Shown piece after piece: positions 47,660 to 59,100 of a DNA stretch of 64,000 nt (position 1 is the first letter of the stretch; the number at the start of each line of letters is the position of its first letter). The stretch spans positions 16,368,001 to 16,432,000 of the forward strand of contig OU612072.1 of NCBI GenBank assembly GCA_914767715.1, given 5' to 3'. Origin of the DNA: Membranipora membranacea (Eukaryota; Bryozoa; Gymnolaemata; Cheilostomatida; Membraniporidae). The notes beneath the pieces were generated by a model, which saw nothing but the letters and a program-made list of their open reading frames with translations, ran no database searches and was not told the DNA's origin. The position numbers and the translations under genes are program-made.

Positions 47660-48642
47660 GTAATCTGATCTGATCTGATCCAAATAATCTCACTCAGAGC
47701 GTTAGGCTCCACTATCGAGATATATAATAATTTAGACAGCAATTAGATGTAACAAAGATGCAACAGACAGTGTTGGTGTAGGAGCGATTCAGATGTCATA
47801 ATGCAAATATTGTAATTTGTAAACATTACAACGGGAGCTTTATAAGTAATGGGAAAAGAAAAAAAAAGAAAAAAAAAAAAGTGTGTTACAGTGGTGGGGT
47901 TTGTTTATTTATTTATTTATTCTGTTTTTAAACGAGTACTTTGCCACATCGGTATTTACAGCATTTTTAATCACACCTATTCTGGTGCTATATTTGGAGT
48001 TAACAGTTGAATTAAATGACTCTGTATCAACAGTAGCCTTGCCAGTCAAGATGCGATTATGTAGGTTTGTGTCAATTTGACAACGCCGTTCTAGGAGGGT
48101 GCACCAATTTTTATCTATCATTGGTTGTGTAATATGATCTTTCTTTCTGAGGCGATAGGCCCAGCTAAAGGCTTTCCTGTTTACATTTTTAAGCTGAGCA
48201 ATATATTTTTTTTGATAGGGTGACCAGATGTGGCAAGCATATTCTAGGATGGGTCTACAGATTGTCTTGTACGCAACAGTTCTAGTCCGAGTTTTAGCCT
48301 TTTTTAATGAGCACATCAACATGTACAGTGATCTGTTGGCTTTTTTACATGTTTCGACAGTGTGTGCTTTAAAAGAAAGATGATTGTCAATTACCACTCC
48401 CAAGTATTTGGCTTGGTGGACAGTTCTCAGACCGATGTTATTTAAAGTGTACGTAGGTACTGAAATTGGAAGCTTTGATTTACGTGATATCCTCAGATGT
48501 TCGCACTTGGAGACATTAAATTTCATCTGGGAGTTAACAGCCCAACTTTGTATATTATTGAGGTCCTCTTGTAGGAGCTCTTTATCACTGTCGCTCTTGA
48601 TACTATGGTAAAGGAGAGAATCATCTGCATAAAGTTTGAGAC
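47660..48642 (-). mobile_element. 5'-truncated LINE (third family) in the MRPL4 pseudogene 3 intron
   Basis: Coding remnant from just before the RT catalytic box (LKLYADDSLLYHSI, about 48635) through 47909, open over 205 codons in its main part (AKYLGVVIDNHLSFKAH, RPILEYACHIWSPYQ). The 3' end has a (GATCA)n tail at 47663-47682. Neighbouring copies lack it and show the uninterrupted site. It is among the better preserved elements here, so a fairly recent insertion. Confidence 0.85.
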
Positions 48643-48679
48643 AATGATGGATATAATGTGTAAGTAAGAATGTGATTGA

Positions 48680-48835
48680 CCAATTAGCCCAGAAGTTATG
48701 AAGCCCAGAAGTAATGATGCCCAGAAGTTATGAAGTCAAGAAGTTACGAAGCCCAGAAGTTATGAAGCCCAGAAGTTATGAAGCCCGGAAGTTATGAAGC
48801 CCAGAAATTATAAAGCCCAGAAGCTATGAGTGAAA
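48680..48835. repeat. 16-bp minisatellite in MRPL4 pseudogene 3
   Basis: Paralogue of the arrays at 9137-9275 and 33688-33845, about nine units of CCCAGAAGTTATGAAG with variants such as CCCGGAAGTTATGAAG. Confidence 0.8.
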
Positions 48836-49668
48836 AATCATGATGAAAAGTGTGTTGGTTCTACTGATAGTCTTGAGGGGAGGGGGGGGGTACTCACCTA
48901 ACACAGACATAGCATTATATTCTGGGAATTTACTGAGAGAGTTGGCTATATTCTATAGCATTTCATCAGCAATCTCGTGATTAGTGTGGGTATATCCAGC
49001 GAGTCCACCATAAATGAAGACTTCTACAACCAACAAGATATCCGTATTAACCATTATAACTTAATAATGATAAAAAAATTGTGACATTAGAGAGGCAGAA
49101 ACTGGTTAAATTGATAAGAATGGTCTAACAAAAAAGCAGACTTTACGTCCCTCTGCCATCTTCTTGGCCTTGTGCGGTAGATATATTATATATACAATGT
49201 TCTTCATCCTTTCTGCTAAGTTAGTCGGCAATTTAGCTCAGATACTGCAGTTTGTATTATTATATCATTATTATATAGCATAATGTGTATGTATATATAT
49301 ATATATATAGAGCCGTGGTGGCAGGTTACAAATTATAACACTCACCTGAGCAAACTTCATAGATAGAGTAGTGGTGAGACCGAGAACCCTAACTCCAAAC
49401 GCCAGATTGTAAAGATATGTGAGGAACGGAATTAGTACTAGTATACCAATATTGTATACTAAATGATTAAAATATTCAAGGTTCCAACACGTAATTTAAT
49501 AAATAATTTGTCTAGTTCTGATTATAATTGAAGTTGTATTCCCTTTGAACTTTCTTTTTAGACAATGGAAGATAACTACAACTTACTAAGGTTTTGTGTA
49601 AAATTTTGGTAGCACGTTAATTTGAAATGTTACAAATTAACCTTAACAAAATTTAAAACGACGAACAG

Positions 49669-52600
49669 CTCAGTTCATTAAAAGTATTTTGGCTTCAAGT
49701 TGCTGTTGAGTTATCTTCTCATTTTCATACAATTTTGTTCTTATTATGAACTAGAAGTTATCCCACTTTGCCCAATTTTTCATATATCGTCCTTGTATCC
49801 GGCTAAACATAGAGAATTCTTTACAGAAGAAGAATCTAGGATCAAAAATTGGATGTCTCCAAACATTAGAAATTTTATCAGTGTACAAGTTCTTCCTGTA
49901 TACAGGTATTATTTCAAACTCCAAGCACCAAGCAGAACAATCAATTGTGTTAATGTTGTTAAAAAAACTCTTCATAAACCCTTATACTTGCAAGATAATA
50001 ATAGAATAGATAGCGAGAGATATTTGATTTACAACTTCCAATCCAAATTCAATACTACTGCTTTTAATTTTTGCTGGACTGGGTAATAGTTTTTGAGTGG
50101 TTGGATTAAATGAGGTCGCATAATTCATCTACTGGTACTTGAATCAACCCACCTTAACCAGTGATATGAACAAAGTTTGAGCCAGGGATACCCATCAAAC
50201 AATTATAAAATATTTTAATCCTACGAAATACACAAGAAGGCCTGACACTTTCACATTTCAAACAAGGATTAATCGAGGAAACAATGTCAATTAAAAATTA
50301 GTGAAGTTTATCAGGGTTGTTTCAAAAATAAATTACTGTCTTTCAAGCTAAGTGTTTAAGAGTAGATTGGGCAGTGCTTCTGATTTGAGCAAAAATAAGT
50401 GTCACATTTCAAATCTCTAATCCTCCCTAATAGTAGTATTGATATTATAGACGCATATTATATCAGATATAAAATACTTTCTAGTTACTATTCGATTATG
50501 ATCAGGTAAACACCAGAGAAGGCATGAGAGGGATTTCATTTTGCAGCTTAATTTGAGCTAGAATATTCCCAAATGCAGTCACCAAAAGCTCCTTGGCCAT
50601 ATGCCATCAACAGCTTGAAGTCATTATGGTTAGTTGGGTATCCAGATCAATCACAGTATGAAAGGTATTTACTATGATATCTACCTGTCATGAGGGTATT
50701 ATTGTTCACTGTGTTGAGGGCTGTGATGCCATACAGAGAGCAAGGAGTTACAGGTAGCGCTGTCACGATTTTGTATTTGGCTAGGGCTGCCTCGATTCTG
50801 ATTGTGGCCTTGATTTTCCCGATTTCGATTTTTCGATTTTTCACCTTCGCTTTCAACCAACCCTTGTCCCAATTTTGATTTCCGATTTCTCCTTATCGGT
50901 ATTTTCGATTTTCGGTATCGATATATGGTTATAATCTTTGAGATTAGTTAGCGAGTGAATTGAAGTGTGATAAGGTATTGTGTGAATGAAAAGAGGAATC
51001 GTAATAACCATATATCGACCATAGTAACCGTGACAATGAATTTACCGCTGTGCAATCGACTTCAGCTGTCACCTTATTAAATCGCGATAATGAGGTGTGA
51101 TCGATTAGGTATTCCGGATATGAATCGTATCGTGACAGCACTAGTTACAGGGGTCTTAGCCCATGATTATATTCAAAATTATATTGCACTAGCCTAAATT
51201 CTTAGCCATTGTTTTGTAAGCCTAATGCCAGAAATCACTACTAGTATGCCTACCTGTAAATATGAGAGCACTACATAGTAAATCAATTGATTGTAGGCCT
51301 AAGCAGAGAGACTTTGCGACAACGCAAACCAACACAATTACGAGATTATGTCCACTTAATCTTGTCACCAAACAATAGCTCAAGTGCCTGTTTTAAAAAC
51401 AATTTTAATTAGCCACACAATTACACATCATTATGAAAAGCAGCACATGATAACCCTATATGAGAAGAATGCTGTGTGTACAGCCTCTGCTTACAATTGA
51501 AATTGCTAGAATAAAAAATTATGCTGTGTTAAACATTGTCCAGCTCCTATATCAATTTTAACTTATGAATCCCTATGCTCAGTACCAAGACATGGACATA
51601 TTTTTGGTAACCTTCCCTTTATCATAATAGATAGATTGCAATTCAATATTCATAGATCAGTTTCTTGCAAAAAATCTGTAATCAAAGAGTTACCCATGCC
51701 TGCCTATTGTCAAGCCCTGTGGACTAACCAAACCCATGACCTCCAATACATGCGTGCTTAGTGACTGACACACTTAACGTATACCACCAACTCTTAAATC
51801 AATTTCATTCTTCTTAGCACACTTTCTGCATTAATAAATAATCGAAGCAACTAAAATATAATCTATTTAGCCACAATTTCTAAATTTAAAGATGCATTCC
51901 CCTTTGTATTGACTAAATAAGCCATTACAAAAGTACAAGGAGCAGATCTTTTCAAACCCACAAAGTCAGTATGTTGTGGAGGCTTGTATCATATGAGATT
52001 ATAATAATATTAATAACCATTCACGTCATGGTTTCACTGGCTTGCTATGCTTGGCTCAGGGAGGCTCTACTGGTCGTGGAGCAAGTCAATTGAATAGTAT
52101 AAAACTCATGCACTTTCCCCGACAATCTGTTGTTTGACAAAGGTGAGCTAACCGATATATACATGGAAATTACAACTTAACTACACATGAATAAAAATTT
52201 TGTTGAGATATTAGACATTGAAATAAGATGGAAAACCAAACAAGACCAATTGTGCCCAAGACTCATTTCCACATTTGATGTTGAATGATGAGATTTTCTG
52301 CTAGGTTACTCGATTCAAATCAGCACCATCAATAATTTATTTTGTAATCAGAATATATTGTAAAATGTAGTATTAGCAATTTATAATCTTTGGTATTAAC
52401 AGTATTAGGCAAACTGTAGTGGATTTTTATTGTACTTGAGACATTTGGGACAAAGGATTGTTGTGCCTCATACATTGATTGAATTGAACGCTTGTTATAG
52501 ATGGGGCTTTGTTTAGACAAAGAGAGTATATCAAAGGCTAAGGTCTCTGGCGTATTGCGCAATCGTTAGCATACATCAGGCATACTTTTTTTTAAAATAG

Positions 52601-52945
52601 ATATACATGTTACATTTTGCTTGTATGCAATTTACAATGATGCAAAAATCGGCATTTTTGGACAGCCCTATTCTAAACGACCCAAACAAATTTGGAAGAA
52701 ATCAGACTATTGGAAGTAGGTTTGCGATACACTACCTTGTTAGTAAAGGCTGTTTTTTGTAGATTTCTTTGAGAAATAATATTTTTTTAAATATTATTGT
52801 TGCTCATCGGGTTTATATTGGTATAATGTATAATTACATGTGGGTCTAATTCACCTATGATAAATACACTTCCCTAGAGTGAAGTTCAAAGTTTGGTCAG
52901 GAGCAGATAATCACTAAATTCAGCCAATACTTTTAATGAACTGAG
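49669..52945. mobile_element. 3.3-kb DNA-transposon-like element with terminal inverted repeats, unclassified
   Basis: The left end CTCAGTTCATTAAAAGTATT is found as exact reverse complement at the right end (52926-52945). The paralogous locus at 34606-34622 reads straight through (AACAGCTGGCTCC) without the element, so both borders are visible. The simplest target duplication is AG (2 bp), though other placements of the border give 3-4 bp. Inside there is no recognisable transposase; open stretches at 49700-50086 (+) and 52329-52562 (-) are not similar to anything I know. It is probably non-autonomous or decayed, and carries a nested MITE. Confidence 0.75.
50755..51143. mobile_element. hAT-like MITE, 389 bp, with 8-bp target duplication
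   Basis: Ends read TAGCGCTGTCACGAT and, reversed, TAGTGCTGTCACGAT. They are flanked on both sides by GTTACAGG (50747-50754 and 51144-51151). An 8-bp duplication is typical of the hAT superfamily. The interior has no coding capacity and includes an inner inverted pair (ATATATGGTTAT near 50921 and 51005). It is nested inside the 3.3-kb element. Confidence 0.8.
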
Positions 52946-54820
52946 AGCTGGCTCCCCGTTCCCGGTTTAGAGAAACCCTTAGAATTGTTTTTAAGTCTGA
53001 CCCCTCTTGGACTTCGGAGAAGTTGGCTCCTAGCCTTTTTAAAGAGTGGCTCCTGCCGATATACTGCAGAAACTCCTTGGTTGTTCTAGAAGTAACTCGA
53101 GTGGAGTTGAAAATAATATTCATGCACCACAAAGCAATTATATAACCCTTTCTGGGTTATGACCGTGCGGTTATTATAAAAAGGGGAGGCTGCTATTTAG
53201 AAGATAAGTTTTATACTTCAAAATATCTCACAGTCTCAATTATTATATGGATTACTAACTTTCAACGCTAAAATTGATCTTTGTATAGTGCCTGGAAGCC
53301 CAATAAGGTAGCTTAGGCAGTTTAATCAGAATCACAGGCCTTATAACTGAATGTTTATTATAGACTTCCATCCACTTCCCTTTGGGACCAAGAGTAGCTT
53401 TAGGTCGCTTCAAATTTCGCAGTAGATTTATAATTGGAGTTATCTTTGAGTATTCAAAGGTAATACAACTCCTATTTTGTGTCTGATTTGAATTTGCAAG
53501 GTTAATTTTATAAATGACTCTTGAATTCTGAAACTTGGTGTTGTTTAAAGTAACTGATTTGGAATATCAAGCGGGTGTCAAATGAGGTTAAATAAATAAT
53601 TCTATTTAGTTTGTTTTCTGAAAGTATTTTCAAAATTTCAAATAATGTTAAAATGTCAAAAATATAATATGGTAAAAAAATATAAAGATAGTAAATACCA
53701 AAAATCCTTCCTTCAGATTTTTCTTCAGTAGTATGATATCCAAAAAGTAGTTATAATATCCAATAGTATAGTTAATATAAGTAATATTATATCCAGTGGT
53801 AGTTAATGTCCAATATTAATCCCTATAAGATGGGAGTAGAAAAAAATGGTTCAAAGTATAAGGTATACGTAAATTATTTAGCTTATGATAAAATAATTCA
53901 AAGATAGTTCGTAATACAATTCTTATAATTGTATTAAAAGTTTTCTGTGTGTGTGTGTGTGTGTCTGTGTTAGTAGTTCAGTAGTTCAGTAAGTAGTGTC
54001 GAGTTTTTTCTCCTTTTATACCCTCTGATTGGTTTTCCAGCACGTGTTGCTAACATGTCTGTAAGAGCAGCACGTGTTGATAACTGCTGTTCTATCAATG
54101 AACTAAATCATTGGTTCTATGACGTTCTATGACGTTCTATGATGTTCTATGATGTTCTATGATCTTTTATGATGTTATTGTAGCCTCATCTCTTTTGTTG
54201 TCGCTGGTTAATAAGAAAGGGGGGGGGGGGTGATTTCTTCCTGAAGTCCAGAATGTTCTTTATTTCAGCCTCAGATTGCACCATTGATTAGCAATATTCG
54301 TTTGACTCATCTTCCTTTAGGAAACTAGAATGTCCAGTTTCCTATAGTTTTCTCTGTCTTACTAACATTTACTATTATTTATTATAATCATATAGAGTTT
54401 TTGTTTAGTCGTTTTTCAAATGTGACCGTATTAATAGATACCATTTTCTTCCGGGTTCAAGTAATTTTCAGGCAGTCAGATTTCATGTTTTGACTTAGAT
54501 TTCCAAATTTCAGCATCATCAGATAAAATTTACGGCGATAAACAATAGATAAAGGTTTAGCTTATTATGACTAAGCATCGTGCTAATTGTCGACTTATTG
54601 AAGGCTTGGGTATTTGTTAAGCTGTTGTGCCGTAGCAAATTATATTAATGATGGTGCGCTGAAGTAAAATTTATACTATATTTGTCATTAACCATGGATG
54701 TCATCTATACCTGCTGTGTTGAATTTTAGCTTGGTATATAAGCATTTGCGGTAACTCAATATGGCAGTGTTTAGAGTTGTTTTCCTTTTTTCTGTGCTGA
54801 CAAATATGACATATGTGTGC
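52946..54820. repeat. Duplicated block R, copy 3
   Basis: Matches 34617-36480. Small changes include an added segment near 54325-54350 and a shorter 10-bp array. Gene content: none recognised. Confidence 0.78.
54011..54176 (-). promoter_or_regulatory. Promoter-like cluster in block R3
   Basis: TATAAAA (about 54013-54019), CCAATC (54027-54032), CACGTG (54041-54046 and 54071-54076) and about six 10-bp units with or without TGACG (54115-54176). In this copy the path toward MRPL4 pseudogene 3 is blocked by the 3.3-kb element. Confidence 0.45.
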
Positions 54821-54929
54821 TGCAAACAAGGTCTATCAATCAAGCCACTGACAATAACAGCGCAGTGACAATAAAAATTCTTACCCTTTTCTTACACAGT
54901 GCAACAAAACCATTGCTCATATTCCTTAA

Positions 54930-55306
54930 AGGGCAAACAAGGTTTCGCAGCAATGAATTAATGGGAAGCAAATAATGTGCTGGGCAGCATCAGCTTTGTG
55001 CATTACGCGATGCAAAACTCAAAGTAGTTGCTGACTCTAAGCTGGGTAATACTTCAGTTTAGGGGAGGTTCCAAGACTTTGCTGTAATAATTATAGAGCA
55101 CAGGCTAAATAATAACAGGAACAGGAAACTGCTATGTGGTATTCTCTTTTAGCTGAGTTTGAGTACCTGATGGAAGAAATGTTTCACAAGAATTCTGGCT
55201 GGATAATCATCCGAATTATATTTTGTCTTTTTCCCCATGCAGAAGGTGCAATCTGCTATTAATCAATGGCCATCAATGAGAAGTTGTTTGAAACCTTGGT
55301 TGCCCT
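54930..55306. mobile_element. MITE with TTAA target duplication (piggyBac- or Kolobok-like), 377 bp
   Basis: Ends are AGGGCAAACAAGGTTTC and, reversed, AGGGCAACCAAGGTTTC (one mismatch), directly flanked by TTAA at 54926-54929 and 55307-55310. The three other copies of this flank read through without it (ATTCCTTGAAGAATTC). No coding capacity. Confidence 0.85.
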
Positions 55307-55867
55307 TTAAAGAATTCACTGGTTGCAATATAAAACTATGAGGATTGACCAATACTGCTCATCAAAAGCCGGCAAAACTTTAGTAAGTGCTGCAAGCATC
55401 TCCATTTTGCTACTATAGTAATTTCATCATTGGATGCAATAAACCAATACCAAAAGGGCTGAGCGAGTTATTGTTCAAGTTAAGCAACAGAGATATAAAT
55501 TAAAGCCATAAATTTAGCTAAGACCCTTTACAAACAAATGATGTATCATTAGAATTTATTTTTTATTTTTATATATCAAAATAAATGAATGTATAAATAT
55601 TCAGTAGGGCTGAGCGATAAGATATAAACATGATCATAGTAACAGAAGAGGAAAAATGCATCATAGCTGTGAAGAAAAGGAGAGGTAGAAATAAAAATGA
55701 TGATTTGGTATAACCGCTCTACTATGGTCGTAAATCAGGTGATCATATGTGATATAAATAGCTTTTTAAAACTGTTCAACTTTGGTTCAATGACGCATAT
55801 AGATCATTGCCAGGCAAACAACAACAGCCATTATTAACAAAAATAAGGTCGATAGAGTTTCTCTATT

Positions 55868-56118
55868 TCATTCTGTGAGAATCTCATACATGCACACAGA
55901 TGGCTCAATGAATATAGGAAGTACGAGTGTTTTACCGTACAGACATAAATCAGGAATGTATGAATAAGACCTCTTTGCTGGATCAGTCAGTACTCTGTTC
56001 AGATTTCCTGAAAACGACAATTATACCGGGTATACAATTATGGAACTACAATATAAGTAGAGGACGAAAACTCCTGAAATAAATCTCCTACACTCGAGTT
56101 TGTGGAGTGAAGAACATG

Positions 56119-56152
<34 letters not shown>

Positions 56153-59100
56153 GAAATATTATTTAAAACAAATTGTATATATATATATATATACACACAT
56201 ATATAACATTCTCACTGGTCTCCAGTATCATTACAATGGTATGTATAACACAAAATTGAGTTTTTGTGTATATTACAAAATTTAATCTAATGGACAAGTG
56301 AGATCATAATATTTATGTATATATTATATATATTTTTTACAACCTACCATTACCCTCATCCAAAACAGATATTTCTGTGTGGTCCAAGCCATTTCTTGCC
56401 ACAAGTACGACTCCTGCTGGATGATGAACTATCCCTCCAGGGAAAGTAAGGCTGTCACAGCTCCAGATAAGACTTCCATCCTCTAGGCTCATCTTCACTA
56501 CTTTTCCTGCTATTTTGTCAGATATGACCACACAGTCATCTCCACAGCTGCTCATACTCACATTGCCTTTCATTGTCAGAGCAACAGGACAGGGAACTCT
56601 TCTGATGACCTCTCCTGTGAATGAGTAGATGATGATCTGCTTAGCAGGCCAATCTCCAACAGCTAGCTGATTTTCATTGATGACTACAATACGCTGCCCG
56701 AAGTATGGAACGGCAGGATGGTCCCAGGATGTTAATAACGAGCCATCAGATATATCATAGACATTGATCTTTGATTGAGTTTTACCGATGAACATGAGAC
56801 TGTATAGTCTGTTGTTATACACAGCAAGAGAAGTGACATCTATTTCAGATTTGATGAAGGCTCTGTGCACATTGCCCTGCTGACCTATCCTGTCAGTAGC
56901 TCCTTCTCTCTGTCCTACATAGGTGAATCCTTTATAATGACATACTGTGGTACAGGGATTGTCAAACTTTACCTCCCTGATGAACCTTATTCCAGCAGGC
57001 GCTTGTCTTTGTTGTGGTGGTGGAGGGATGGTCGAGGGAGGTGTTGCAGCTGATGGCGGCAGGTTTGGGGCTATTGGTGATGGAGGCTTTACAGTGTTTA
57101 AATTGTAAGCCTCCCCTCTTAGCACAGTTTCACCCTCCTCAGTCAACAATTCCATAACTGGGATAAAATCAGTTTCTGTAAACACAAAGTGCTTTCAATT
57201 ATAAGATGATGGTCTGCCTGCATGAGATTCTTATATATTATATGTGGCAAAATTAGGACTATGAGAAAATGTTTTGTAGAAGGAGTTATCCCCTTTCTTC
57301 AAAGAAGAGAACAACTACTAAATCATCACAGACCTGCTTTATTATTTAGCCGGTGATGAGATTCATTTCATCAGATGGTAATAAAATGTGATCCCCTAAC
57401 AAAATCATTATAAAAACTGACAATTACCTAATCATTCTCTCAAAGATCCAACAGGACAATCTAAATGAATATATCTCGTTATTTCTCGGAATAAAAATTT
57501 ACCGCCAATAAAAACAATCATTTTAAAACTGGGAGTAGGCCTTTGTATCATATACATATTATAAGTATGTTTTGCCTGACATAGACTAACCTTCAACTCT
57601 CAGTGAGGCCACATCTCCCTTCATATTCATGCCAGGTAACTCATAAGAGGTCAGAGACTTCAGGAACTCAAGACTTTCTTTGTACTTATCAACAAGGTCA
57701 ACCTGTTCAGGATAATTCGAATTTTCATCACAGAGCCGTCATGGACAATATAGCTTGCGAGTGCTTGCTTGTGGCCTTTTGCGTGTCAAACTGATTAGCA
57801 AGTAGTCCAAGACAGTTACCAACTGAGCTATATCTTGGGAGAAGAGCTTCAATCACAGGAGCTTCAGATTATGAAAAATGTTAAAATAATTATCTTATTG
57901 TTCAACCGGTTCAATCCCATTTGTGTCATAGAGCAAGCCCTTATGTAAGCAACACTTTTTCCGATAGTTACCAAATATACCATTGGATAATACTGTTTTT
58001 GAAGCACATAAGCCCAATTACCTTTAAACTGATCACTTTACACAATACTTATCTGGTAAAAAAACTAAATGTAATTTACTGTTTATAATCATGACCCTCA
58101 GTAGTACGTCCGCCCCCTTGCTCTTTGGATGATTTCAAATGTTGAGTGAGCCTTACCAGGTCTGGCTAGGTAAGGTGCTCTAGGAGACAAAGAGTAAACA
58201 AAAGGTCCCACATGTATAAAACAGCATACCTGTTTAGGAGCCTTGACCTCAACAACATTGGACACTCACCTGATGATAGTTGTTCATTCTGTCATCATTA
58301 TCCTGCAATTTCATCAATATCTCTTTGTGTATTGTCTCTACTTTCTGCTCTAGAAACACTTCTCTCTCTATTCTCCCTTCACTTCTGTGTGCTTCAAGCT
58401 TTAACTCCAGCCTTTCATACTCCTCCATCACATACTTTATCTAAAACAATATGAATAAATAATTCTAAATGCTAAATCCGTAAGTGTTAATCTCATGCAT
58501 ATCATAAGCTTCAACTAACTTTCAATAAAGAAATAGGCCGCCATGGTTTAATAACTTATCTACTTAGGAGTTGTGTGCCCTTAGGAATCAGAGGACAACT
58601 TGTAGCAATTGTGCAATGATCAAAGACAAATTATTAGGCATTACACATTAGCCCTCACATATTTATATCTGGACTGGTGTAGCTGAGACACCAGCTCTTC
58701 TGTCTTCTTATCCCAATTCCTCAGTCCTTCCATCGTATCCCTGACAAGTCTGTCAGCTTCACTTTCTCTCTGCTGAGCCTCAACTCTCAGTTTATCTAGC
58801 TCCTGTAACAGGGTCCTCTCTAACTTCTCTAACACTGTAAACTTGTGGCTGCCACCTAAAATATTCACGGACTAACCTTTGTGAGACTTGGAAATTTCTT
58901 TGCAACATGCGTAAGCAGAGACAAACATGTAGGAGATGTATACACCTGAGGAGTCATTTACTCACGAAAGCATCCCCAATGGGATCCCCGATCCCACGAC
59001 TCTGCAACTCATAATGTCTGAAAGAGAAGCAAGTGCTCTTACCAATTGCCCCATTTCAACGTCCCAAAAATAGAATGGGCTAATGGCTCGTATTAGCAAG

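Larger units (their letters stand above)
46926..49424 (-). pseudogene. MRPL4 pseudogene copy 3 (3' exons, with LINE insertion)
   Basis: The last exon (46926-47074) is intact, down to the same TAG. The next exon (48898-49023) has lost about 58 nt and has an in-frame TAG where MPQ is expected. The remnant exon at 49346-49424 is cut at exactly the same point as in pseudogene 2. A LINE lies in the last intron. The shared breakpoint shows copies 2 and 3 descend from one truncated ancestor. Confidence 0.88.

Noticed and set aside
8713-48835. CRISPR-like arrays suggested by the 14-bp and 16-bp direct repeats
   Set aside because: Repeats are head to tail without spacers, in introns of an animal gene; these are minisatellites.
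49700-50086. A 128-codon plus-strand protein gene
   Set aside because: No recognisable domain, no start context or splice structure, and it lies within the 3.3-kb TIR element; kept only as internal sequence of that element.
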